Source: Desulfobacterales bacterium (GTDB taxonomy: Bacteria > Desulfobacterota > Desulfobacteria > Desulfobacterales > JAUCGF01). Taken from it: a stretch of DNA of 19,155 nucleotides. The translations under genes were made by a program, and so were the position numbers. The notes under the pieces are model-generated. The model saw only the letters and a program-made list of their open reading frames with translations, ran no database searches and had not been told where the DNA came from. The stretch covers positions 1 to 19,155 of the forward strand of contig JAOZRC010000018.1 in NCBI GenBank assembly GCA_029940345.1. The letters are read 5' to 3'. Below are positions 7,249 through 14,005 of this stretch, one piece after another; position 1 is the stretch's first letter, and each line of letters begins with the position of its first letter.

Positions 7249-7555
7249 AGTACTGATTTTACAAGCAGCCGAGAAAGGTTGCATGGCTTATGAAGATTAT
7301 GACACAAACGCTCTTTTAGAAAAGGCGCGCCTGTGTGAAACAAAAGGCGTGGACCCCGAATCTGTCCTGTTACTGGCCAATAAATGTTGCGGACTTTATG
7401 AGTTTTACAACCCCGAAAGACTGTTACGCAAAGCGCTTACCTGCCATGACATGGGCTACGATCCGGTCATCGCACTGGAGAACGCTTGTCTGAATAAAAC
7501 GGCGGATTGCCAACCCGTGCGCGTGTTGAGTGAAATTATCGAACGGGAAGAGTAG
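7241..7555 (+). CDS. Small Cys-rich protein with two 36-residue repeats, unknown function
   Basis: 104 residues, overlapping the transporter gene by 8 bases and preceded by a good AAGGAG, so it is very probably translated. No signal peptide or membrane segment. It has seven Cys (14, 32, 49, 50, 68, 83, 90). An internal repeat with a period of 36 residues is visible: LLxKAxxCxxxGxDPxxxL at 25-43 and again at 61-79, with Cys14/Cys50, Tyr17/Tyr53, Tyr20/Tyr56 and Cys32/Cys68 in register. The repeats look helical. Metal or cluster binding is possible given the Cys content, but no standard motif is present. I do not recognise a family. Confidence 0.75.
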   Translation: MDKVLILQAAEKGCMAYEDYDTNALLEKARLCETKGVDPESVLLLANKCCGLYEFYNPERLLRKALTCHDMGYDPVIALENACLNKTADCQPVRVLSEIIEREE

Positions 7556-7630
7556 GGTTGCGTAGGAAGCGCACTCTTTGAATTTGGGGTATATTATTTT
7601 ATTTTTTTGGAAATCCCTTACTAACTAACT

Positions 7631-8524
7631 TTGGCACATACATCCCCTCAAACACTCTTGGCGGCTTGGAATCTGCGTCCTATAAAACAACGCGGTCAGA
7701 ATTTTCTTAAAGAACCTTCTACGGCTGAGATGATTGTGTCGCGGAGCGCACTCGCTGAAGATGCGATTGTATTAGAAATCGGCGCCGGTCTGGGGGCGCT
7801 GACGATTCCGCTTGCTCAACGAGTGCGCAAAGTTTACGCGCTGGAAAAAGATTCTCGATTAGTTAAGTTGTTAAAAACCGAGTTGCTGGTGCATCAGTGT
7901 AATAATGTTGTTGTACTTTGTGATGATATTTTAAAGGTGGGTATTGATCTGCTGGCGGCTGAAAATAAATGTCCCTTGGTGATTTGTGGCAATCTTCCTT
8001 ACAACATTTCGTCTCAGATTCTTGTCCGTCTGATTTATAACCGCCAATCAGTCGATCGCGCTATCCTGATGTTTCAAGCCGAAATGGCCCGGCGGATTAC
8101 GGCGCAACCGGGAAGCAAAACCTACGGGCGTTTAACGGTCATGTTGCGATATTGTGCAGATACCGCCGTAGTTGCAAATATTAAAGCACGAATGTTTTAT
8201 CCAAAACCACGTGTTGATTCGCAGGTGCTGGCGATTAATTTCCATCACGACCTGCAATATCCGGCTCGGGATGAGGCACTTCTTTTTCAAATAATTAAAG
8301 CGGCGTTTGGTAAAAGACGCAAAACATTAAAAAATGCATTAAGTGGTTCCCAACTGCGTATCGCTTTAAATAACGTGTTTGCAGAAGAATGCCTTCAATT
8401 GGATGCAACGACGGCGCAACATCTACTCGAACAAGCCGGCATTGATCCTCAAAGACGTGCTGAAACCCTATCAGTCAAAGAGTTTGTTAAATTGAGCGAC
8501 TGCGTTGAAGCGCACGTTATCTGA
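7631..8524 (+). CDS. ksgA: 16S rRNA dimethyladenosine transferase KsgA/RsmA
   Basis: 297 residues. Diagnostic motifs are KQRGQNFL (19-26), the SAM site VLEIGAGLGALTIPLA (47-62), YALEKD (69-74), catalytic NLPYNISSQIL (121-131), FQAEMARRI, the FYPKPRVDSQVL loop and AFGKRRKTLKNAL near the C-terminus. The enzyme dimethylates two adjacent adenines in the 3' terminal hairpin of 16S rRNA late in 30S assembly. The start is taken as the TTG at 7631, because family members have only a short stretch before GQNFL and no ATG is available; there is no clear ribosome binding site. A TTG nine codons further in is an alternative. It follows the small Cys-rich gene after 75 bp. Confidence 0.93.
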   Translation: MAHTSPQTLLAAWNLRPIKQRGQNFLKEPSTAEMIVSRSALAEDAIVLEIGAGLGALTIPLAQRVRKVYALEKDSRLVKLLKTELLVHQCNNVVVLCDDILKVGIDLLAAENKCPLVICGNLPYNISSQILVRLIYNRQSVDRAILMFQAEMARRITAQPGSKTYGRLTVMLRYCADTAVVANIKARMFYPKPRVDSQVLAINFHHDLQYPARDEALLFQIIKAAFGKRRKTLKNALSGSQLRIALNNVFAEECLQLDATTAQHLLEQAGIDPQRRAETLSVKEFVKLSDCVEAHVI

Positions 8525-8549
8525 TGAAAATTGAAAAGTTTCTTGACTG

Positions 8550-8578
8550 TTTACATAAACTGGCGTAGCTTATATAAT
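8550..8578 (+). promoter_or_regulatory. Sigma70-type promoter for the CooC-like gene
   Basis: TTTACA (8550-8555), a 17-bp spacer and a perfect TATAAT (8573-8578) lie 72 bp before the CooC-like start. A short AAAGCT...AGCTTT hairpin follows in the leader and AAAGGAA precedes the ATG. This supports independent transcription of the maturation gene. Confidence 0.6.
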
Positions 8579-8650
8579 TTATTAATTGGAATAAAGCTGA
8601 TAAAAGCTTTCTAGACTAACATCTTTCATAAATAAAGGAAATATAATCTG

Positions 8651-9403
8651 ATGCCATATTCGATCGCACTGGCTGGTAAAGGCGGCACTGGCAAAACAAC
8701 CGTTGCCGGTATGCTCATCAAGTATCTGATATCCAAAGATAAAGAGCCTGTTTTGGCCGTGGATGCCGACAGCAATGCCAATTTAAATGAAGTGCTGGGG
8801 CTTGAAATGGGCAGCACCCTGGGGCAAGCCCGCGAAGAGATGAAAATGGGTAATGTCCCGAATGGCATGACCAAAGATATTTTTATGTCCATGAAAATGG
8901 AGCAGGCCATTGTAGATTCCGATGGTTTCGATCTGGTCGTTATGGGACAACCCGAGGGACAGGGCTGCTATTGTGCGGCCAATACGCTATTAACAGGTTT
9001 TTTAGAGAAACTGACAGGCAACTATCCCTATCTGGTGATGGACAATGAAGCCGGTATGGAGCATATCAGCCGTTTAACCACAAGCAATGTGGATATTCTT
9101 CTGACCATTGCCGACACTTCCCGTAGAGGGTTGCAAGCCGCTATAAGAATTGATAAATTGTCTCAAAATTTGAATATCGGCGTAGGGAAAAGCTACCTGA
9201 TTATCAACCAGGCCAAAGCGGAGCCAACGCCGGCGGTTTTAAAAATTATTGCCGATGAAGGCTTGGAACTGGCCGGAACGATTCCTGAAGATGACACCGT
9301 GTACGATTTTGATTTAAACGGCCGACCAACCATTGAAATCCCGGAAGATAATAACGCCTTGAAAGCGGCGTTTCAAATATTTGATACCATTATACAAGGA
9401 TAA
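8651..9403 (+). CDS. cooC: CooC/AcsF-type nickel-insertion ATPase for CO dehydrogenase/acetyl-CoA synthase
   Basis: 250 residues of the MinD/ParA-like SIMIBI class. It has a deviant Walker A, GKGGTGKTT (9-17), an AVDADSNANL switch (36-45), the family's metal-binding Cys pair in GCYCAANTLL (Cys106, Cys108) and the Walker B region YLVMDNEAGMEHISR (127-141). CooC binds nickel through the C-x-C pair across its dimer and uses ATP to activate Ni-CODH; the paralogue AcsF matures acetyl-CoA synthase. Sequence alone does not separate the two. No CODH/ACS structural gene is in the window. The ATG at 8651 is preceded by AAAGGAA. A nested palindrome begins shortly after its stop, which may separate it from the next gene. 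Confidence 0.88.
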   Translation: MPYSIALAGKGGTGKTTVAGMLIKYLISKDKEPVLAVDADSNANLNEVLGLEMGSTLGQAREEMKMGNVPNGMTKDIFMSMKMEQAIVDSDGFDLVVMGQPEGQGCYCAANTLLTGFLEKLTGNYPYLVMDNEAGMEHISRLTTSNVDILLTIADTSRRGLQAAIRIDKLSQNLNIGVGKSYLIINQAKAEPTPAVLKIIADEGLELAGTIPEDDTVYDFDLNGRPTIEIPEDNNALKAAFQIFDTIIQG

Positions 9404-9418
9404 GAATTGTGACTAAAT

Positions 9419-9569
9419 ATACTTGAGAAGGCCATAATTTGGGATTTTCATTTTATGATTATTTTATCCGAACATACGTCTAAGGTGTCAGGACGTTTAC
9501 GCTAAAGACTGAAACCTGATGCCTGGAAACATAATTTTGAAAATCACAAATTATGGCCTTGCCGAGTAT
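9419..9569. repeat. 151-bp nested palindromic element between cooC and acuC-like genes
   Basis: Long terminal arms at 9428-9457 and 9530-9560 pair over most of about 30 bp (AAGGCCATAATTTG with CAAATTATGGCCTT), and weaker pairing extends the ends to 9419 and 9569. Inside is a second pair, AGGTGTCAGG (9483-9492) and CCTGATGCCT (9515-9524, 8 of 10), around a core containing CGTTTACGCT. The same 10-mer lies at the heart of the element at 4646-4788, and both have the outer-arm/inner-arm plan, so they may belong to one family. Confidence 0.72.
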
Positions 9570-9720
9570 GATATACCCAATTTAAATTTCTTAATCTTAA
9601 TCGTAATTTCTTTTTGATTATGATTATGATTATGAAAAATGCTAAATAGGATAGTTTTTCAGTTACAGTTACTAAATAACGTCCCCGTAAAACCTCTGAC
9701 CCAACCTACCCAAATGGAAA
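9570..9720. other. AT-rich spacer with simple repeats before the acuC-like gene
   Basis: It contains four tandem GATTAT-type hexamers at about 9618-9637 and an AATGGAA repeat running into the start of the next gene near 9713-9736. No clear promoter or gene is seen. Confidence 0.4.
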
Positions 9721-10689
9721 ATGGAAAATGGAAAAATGCCAAAGACGGGTTTTTTATACGACGAACGCTATCTGTTACATATAACCAGCCCTGGTCATCC
9801 TGAAATTCCAGATCGGCTAAAAGCCATATATAAAGGAATTAAGGATGCCGGTCTGTTACCTGAACTCAAACTGATTCAAGCCCGCAAAGCTGACATGCAT
9901 CAGATTGAAACCATGCATCAAAAGTATTATATTCAACGGTTTAAGCAAATGTGCGGTGCCGGAATCACACAGATGGACTCACCGGATAACCAAATATGCG
10001 CCGAAACCTTTGAGATCGCTTTACTGGCTGTGGGCGGTATCCTCGACGTGGGCCGGCGAGTTATGGAAGGCGAGATTGATAATGCGTTTTGCGCCGTGCG
10101 TCCTCCGGGACATCATGCGGAGCGTGATCGCGCCATGGGATTCTGCTATTTTGCCAATGTGGCTATTTTGGCAAAATACCTGCAAACACAATGGAGTGTT
10201 AATAAAGTGGGTATCATTGATTTTGATGTTCACCACGGCAACGGTACCCAGAATTTGTTTAATGAAGATTCTTCCGTATTTTACTATTCCATTCACGAAC
10301 ACCCTTCATTCGCTTTTCCCGGAACCGGGCGTGAATTTGAAAAAGGCGTGGGTACCGGAGAAGGAACGACGCGCAACTATCCTGTTTTACCCGGTCAAGG
10401 TGATAAAGAATATTTGAAAGTGATGCAGGAAGATTGGGTGCCGGCGTTTGAAAAATTCAAACCTGACATCATCATTGTCTCCACAGGCTTTGACGCCCAT
10501 GAAGATGACGATATGTCCGGCATCAATCTGACAACCCAAGGATTTTCACAAATTATGAAACTGATTGTTCAGATGGCTGATCGTCTTTGCGATGGGAAAT
10601 TGATTTCCGTGCTTGAAGGGGGCTACGCTTTGAAGCGGTTGCCCGAACTGGCTAAAAACCATGTCGAGATTTTAATGCATAAAGATTGA
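9721..10689 (+). CDS. acuC: AcuC-like zinc-dependent histone deacetylase family protein
   Basis: 322 residues. All catalytic landmarks are present: GHPEIPDRL (25-33), RPPGHHAERD (127-136, His131/His132), DFDVHHGNGTQ (167-177, zinc ligands Asp169 and His171), GFDAHEDD (256-263, third zinc ligand Asp258) and EGGY (299-302, transition-state Tyr). It should therefore be an active deacylase of lysines or small amides. A start at the ATG at 9736 (MPKTGFLYDERYLLH) fits the family N-terminus slightly better than 9721; the surrounding AATGGAA repeat makes the choice ambiguous. The next gene is an AcuB-like CBS-ACT protein. In Bacillus the acuABC operon pairs these families in acetylation control of acetyl-CoA synthetase, which supports the acuC label. 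No AcuA acetyltransferase is present here. Confidence 0.86.
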   Translation: MENGKMPKTGFLYDERYLLHITSPGHPEIPDRLKAIYKGIKDAGLLPELKLIQARKADMHQIETMHQKYYIQRFKQMCGAGITQMDSPDNQICAETFEIALLAVGGILDVGRRVMEGEIDNAFCAVRPPGHHAERDRAMGFCYFANVAILAKYLQTQWSVNKVGIIDFDVHHGNGTQNLFNEDSSVFYYSIHEHPSFAFPGTGREFEKGVGTGEGTTRNYPVLPGQGDKEYLKVMQEDWVPAFEKFKPDIIIVSTGFDAHEDDDMSGINLTTQGFSQIMKLIVQMADRLCDGKLISVLEGGYALKRLPELAKNHVEILMHKD

Positions 10690-10792
10690 AAAAATTCAAC
10701 TGTGCGGTTGCTATCACAATCTACAATAATTATAACCGCAAAGATCGAAAAAGTTCTAATGCGTATAACTGATTTCGCCAAGGAGGCAGAAA

Positions 10793-11464
10793 ATGTTTGT
10801 CGGCAATTCAATGGTAAGAAAAGTGGTCACAGCAGACCGGGACAATTCGATTCTGGAAGTGCGCGAAAAACTCGCCCTTCATAAAATTCGTCATATTCCT
10901 GTGGTGTCCGGGGAAAACCGGTTGGTTGGCATGGTAACGGATCGCGACATTCGCAGTGCGATGCCATCTAATCTTGCCAAGGGGTGTGACCTTGATGAAG
11001 AATCCCTTGCGAACCTTAAAATTAAGGATTTTATGACGCGTGATGTTGTCACGATTTCAACGATGGACACCATCCAGGACGCCCTATTGTTGTTTCAACA
11101 AAAAAGGGTGGGTGCGCTTCCCGTGATTGATGAAAAAGGCATCCTGCAAGGCATTATATCAGTGCGGGATTTACTGCAATCCTTTATCAATGTTATGGGG
11201 ATTGGGGAACCAGGCGTGTTATTGGGTATTGTGGTTAAAGAAAAGGTGGGGCAATTAAAAAAAATAGTGGACGCTATTACAGAAGAGAATATTTCATTGG
11301 GTAGCATCCTGGTGGCGCGTTACTGGGAAGAAGGCAAACGTGCGGTGTTTCCCTATCTTCTGACGAATAATCCGGCCCGCATTAAGAATAAATTGGAGCG
11401 ATTGGGCTATTCGTTGATCAATCCGATGGATTGGAGTCTTGATCATGACGCACCCGGAGAATGA
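10793..11464 (+). CDS. acuB: AcuB-like CBS-pair and ACT-domain protein
   Basis: 223 residues with AAGGAGG six bases before the ATG. Two CBS motifs are visible (about 7-60, IRHIPVVSGENRLVGMVTDRDI; about 78-132, VGALPVIDEKGILQGIISVRDLL), followed by an ACT-like domain (about 139-205, GVLLGIVVKEKVGQLKKIV). This CBS-CBS-ACT order is that of AcuB. CBS pairs commonly bind adenine nucleotides and ACT domains bind small ligands, so it is probably a metabolic sensor rather than an enzyme. Its place 103 bp after the AcuC-like gene supports joint action. The first half of the spacer repeats in its second half (10681-10706 and 10740-10763, about 20 of 26 matching), with the first copy spanning the acuC stop. 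Confidence 0.82.
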   Translation: MFVGNSMVRKVVTADRDNSILEVREKLALHKIRHIPVVSGENRLVGMVTDRDIRSAMPSNLAKGCDLDEESLANLKIKDFMTRDVVTISTMDTIQDALLLFQQKRVGALPVIDEKGILQGIISVRDLLQSFINVMGIGEPGVLLGIVVKEKVGQLKKIVDAITEENISLGSILVARYWEEGKRAVFPYLLTNNPARIKNKLERLGYSLINPMDWSLDHDAPGE

Positions 11465-11546
11465 AAGCGGTGTGCAACTTTAAACTTTAAAGGGCAACGT
11501 CGTCGATCCGAATCAGAATTTATTCATTTATTATATCAAGGGGCAT

Positions 11547-12404
11547 TTGAGATTATCCGCCGATATGTTTGGTAGCTGTTTTATTGGTGAATGGGAGGAT
11601 GATGAATTTTCTTTTCTTTTTTTTACCGCTGATGCCAGTGATGCTATCCAGGCTGTTTTGGCCGACCGGCCTTTGATAACGTTGCTTGATCAGTATCTGA
11701 TGACTTACTCCCAGTGGCTTGGTGAAACCCTTAGGCCTATCCGCGTCGGACCTTTTCATATTATCCCCTTGGGAACTGAGACACTTCCCCTGACAGGCAC
11801 GGCTCAAAGGGAAACACCCTCCCTCAAAAAAAAGGAAGGCAGGCATACCATCCTACTGGATCCGGGTGTCGTCTTTGGGACCGGAACTCACGAAACCACC
11901 CATGACTGCTTGGAGGCTATTGCGTTGGCGGGATACGCGCAAGGAATTGAAACAGTTCTTGATTTGGGAACAGGTGCCGGGGTTTTGGCTTTAGCCGCAG
12001 CCTCCATGGGAAGCAGCAGCGTTATCGCGGTTGATTTTAACTTTCTTGCAACCCTGACAGCCGCTCGCAATGTGGTATTAAATCAATTGCAAGATAAAGT
12101 TATGGTTGTCAGGGGACGCGCTCAAGATTTCATTGAATACCCGGCTGATCTGATTATTGCAAATATCCATTATGATGTTATGAAACATTTGATTCGATCA
12201 TACGGTTTTTATCGCTCTGAAATGTTCATTCTTTCCGGTCTGATGCGTACAGAGGCCAAGACGGTAGAGTCTTACCTGGCACAACAGCCGGTTAAAATCA
12301 TAAAAAAATGGAATAACAACGGTATCTGGCATACGTATCTGGGAAGCATAAACCAATCATCAATTTCTGAAACTGGAAGGTTGATAGTAGAGAAATGCGT
12401 ATAA
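11547..12404 (+). CDS. prmA: PrmA-like methyltransferase (ribosomal protein L11 methyltransferase family)
   Basis: About 285 residues. Family motifs are LLDPGVVFGTGTHETTHDCL (103-122), the SAM site VLDLGTGAGVLALAA (137-151), AVDFN (161-165) and DLIIANIHYDVM (201-212) in the place of the usual NILA active-site motif. PrmA methylates L11 on Lys and N-terminal amino groups; the altered NIHYD motif leaves room for another protein substrate. The start is uncertain. The TTG at 11547 has AAGGGG only three bases away, and the ATG at 11565 is possible. The same frame is open back to 11484 and reads NLFIYYIKG just before the TTG, which looks like genuine N-terminal sequence, yet no ATG, GTG or TTG occurs there. 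Its stop overlaps the next gene by 10 bases. Confidence 0.8.
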   Translation: MRLSADMFGSCFIGEWEDDEFSFLFFTADASDAIQAVLADRPLITLLDQYLMTYSQWLGETLRPIRVGPFHIIPLGTETLPLTGTAQRETPSLKKKEGRHTILLDPGVVFGTGTHETTHDCLEAIALAGYAQGIETVLDLGTGAGVLALAAASMGSSSVIAVDFNFLATLTAARNVVLNQLQDKVMVVRGRAQDFIEYPADLIIANIHYDVMKHLIRSYGFYRSEMFILSGLMRTEAKTVESYLAQQPVKIIKKWNNNGIWHTYLGSINQSSISETGRLIVEKCV

Positions 12405-13240
12405 CATGCTGGGGGTCGCGTGGCTCCATCCCTACATCGGGTAAAAACTATGTTAAATATGGCGGTGACACCACCTGTATCGAAATCAGAGCCCAAAGTG
12501 GTGACATCATTATCATTGATGCCGGCACCGGGATTCGACGCTTGGGTGATCAATTGATCAAAGAGAAGTGTAAAGAGCACCATATTCTTTTCACCCACGC
12601 CCACTGGGATCATATTCTTGGCTTTCCTTTTTTTAGTCCCATTTATGTACCGGGAAATTTGCTGCATATCCATTCAGGGCCCTTTCCCGCCAATTACGCT
12701 AAAAATATAATTGCCAGGGTGATGCATCCTCCCAACTTTCCTGTCGGCTATGGTGAAAGTTTCATGCAACCTCAGATAGACTTCACTAATAAACTAAATA
12801 ATCCGTCTCATATTGGCTCTGTGAAAATTTGCGCTATTCCGTTAAGCCATCCCAACGGTGGTTATGGTTACAAATTTATTGAAAATAATAAAACATTTGT
12901 TTTTATCACCGATAATGAACTCAATTATCATCATCAAGGGGGCAAAGGATTTGAAGATTATCGTCAATTTGCCGCCAATGCCGACCTTTTTTTGCATGAT
13001 GCCGAATACACTGCCGATGAATATAAAAAGACGAAAAAGTTCGGACACTCTCTTTATACGGATGCACTTGAACTGGCGATCAAAGCCAAGGTAAAACGTT
13101 TTGGCCTGTTTCATATAAACCAGAGAAGAACCGATGCTGCAATGGATGAGATCGTAACCTTATGCCGTCAGGAGATTGCTCAAAAGAAAATTCAGATGGA
13201 TTGTTTTGCAGCGGCTCGAGATATGACCTTTAATTTATAA
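12395..13240 (+). CDS. Metallo-beta-lactamase-fold hydrolase, possibly phosphodiesterase-like
   Basis: 281 residues. It opens with MRITCWGSRGSIPTSG, the start typical of a cytosolic MBL-fold group related to cyclic-nucleotide phosphodiesterases and RNase Z. Metal ligands are visible: HAHWDH (68-73), His152 in LSHPNGGYG, Asp173 (ITDNE), Asp202 (LHDAEYT) and His240 (GLFHIN). The full set suggests an active two-metal hydrolase. The substrate is unknown; a cyclic nucleotide or phosphodiester would suit the class III cyclase encoded three genes downstream in the same run, but this is only inference. It overlaps the prmA-like gene by 10 bases (ATGCGTATAA) and touches the sirtuin gene, so it is in an operon. 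Confidence 0.85.
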   Translation: MRITCWGSRGSIPTSGKNYVKYGGDTTCIEIRAQSGDIIIIDAGTGIRRLGDQLIKEKCKEHHILFTHAHWDHILGFPFFSPIYVPGNLLHIHSGPFPANYAKNIIARVMHPPNFPVGYGESFMQPQIDFTNKLNNPSHIGSVKICAIPLSHPNGGYGYKFIENNKTFVFITDNELNYHHQGGKGFEDYRQFAANADLFLHDAEYTADEYKKTKKFGHSLYTDALELAIKAKVKRFGLFHINQRRTDAAMDEIVTLCRQEIAQKKIQMDCFAAARDMTFNL

Positions 13241-14002
13241 GTGGAACAACGTTTTATGGAAAATTTAATCAAAAAGGCCGCCAATGCGATCTTGACCGCT
13301 GAAAATGTAGCGGCTTTAACCGGAGCTGGCATTTCCGTTGAAAGCGGCATTCCGCCGTTTCGAGGCAAAGGCGGTGTGTGGGAGCGTATTGATCCCATGG
13401 AGTACGCTCATATTGATGCCTTGACCCAAGATCCGGTGAAAGTATGGAAAGTGCTGATCAAAGAGATGGCCGCATTGGTGGGAATTGCGCAACCCAATGA
13501 TGCGCATAAAGGGTTGGCGCAGTTGGAGCGTCAGGGACGCTTGAAAACAGTGATTACCCAAAATGTTGATGGTCTTCATCAGAAAGCTGGCAATACAGAT
13601 GTGATCGAATTTCATGGCACTTTCGCATGGCTGCGCTGCATGCAATGTGACAAGCGTTGTGAAACCGGTGCGATTGATCTAAGCGTTATCCCGCCCCGTT
13701 GTGAATGTGGTGGCATCTATCGACCGGATTGCATTTTTTTCGGTGAGATGATCCCCCCACGCGATTTAAGGCGTTCAAGCCAGGTTTCATCCGAATGTGA
13801 TCTGATGTTGGTGATCGGCACTTCCGCAACGGTTCAACCGGCTGCCTTAATGCCTCTGACGGCTAAATCATCCGGCGCTGTGATTATCGAAATCAATCCG
13901 GAGCCGACGCCGCTGACAGAGCAAGCCAGTGATATTTTCCTCCAGGGAAAGGCCGGAGACATGATGAACCGTATTGGAAAGTTTTTGAAGTTAGAAGTTT
14001 AA
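13241..14002 (+). CDS. cobB: Sir2-family NAD-dependent protein deacylase (CobB-like)
   Basis: 253 residues from the GTG that directly follows the previous stop; an ATG at 13256 (MENLIKKAANAIL) is about equally likely and gives 248. Motifs are LTGAGISVESGIPPFRG (26-42, NAD binding), TQNVDGLHQKAG (106-117), catalytic His125 in EFHGT, four zinc Cys in two pairs (CMQC at 133-136 and CEC at 154-156), VIGTSATVQPA and IEINPEPTPL. It removes acyl groups from lysines at the cost of NAD. Sirtuins of this type reactivate acetyl-CoA synthetase in other bacteria. Here it sits in the run between the metallo-hydrolase and the RACo-like gene, about 2.5 kb after a zinc-dependent deacetylase, so two unrelated deacylase classes are encoded close together. 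Confidence 0.92.
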   Translation: MEQRFMENLIKKAANAILTAENVAALTGAGISVESGIPPFRGKGGVWERIDPMEYAHIDALTQDPVKVWKVLIKEMAALVGIAQPNDAHKGLAQLERQGRLKTVITQNVDGLHQKAGNTDVIEFHGTFAWLRCMQCDKRCETGAIDLSVIPPRCECGGIYRPDCIFFGEMIPPRDLRRSSQVSSECDLMLVIGTSATVQPAALMPLTAKSSGAVIIEINPEPTPLTEQASDIFLQGKAGDMMNRIGKFLKLEV

Positions 14003-14005
14003 TCC

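Noticed and set aside
7556..7630. Possible terminator between the Cys-rich gene and ksgA
   Set aside because: Only a four-base TGCG/CGCA stem is available, and the T-rich run is too far from it to support a terminator.
9905..10417. 170-residue plus-strand ORF inside the acuC-like gene
   Set aside because: It is another frame of a gene with complete catalytic motifs; its translation is rich in Trp, Cys and Met without any pattern.
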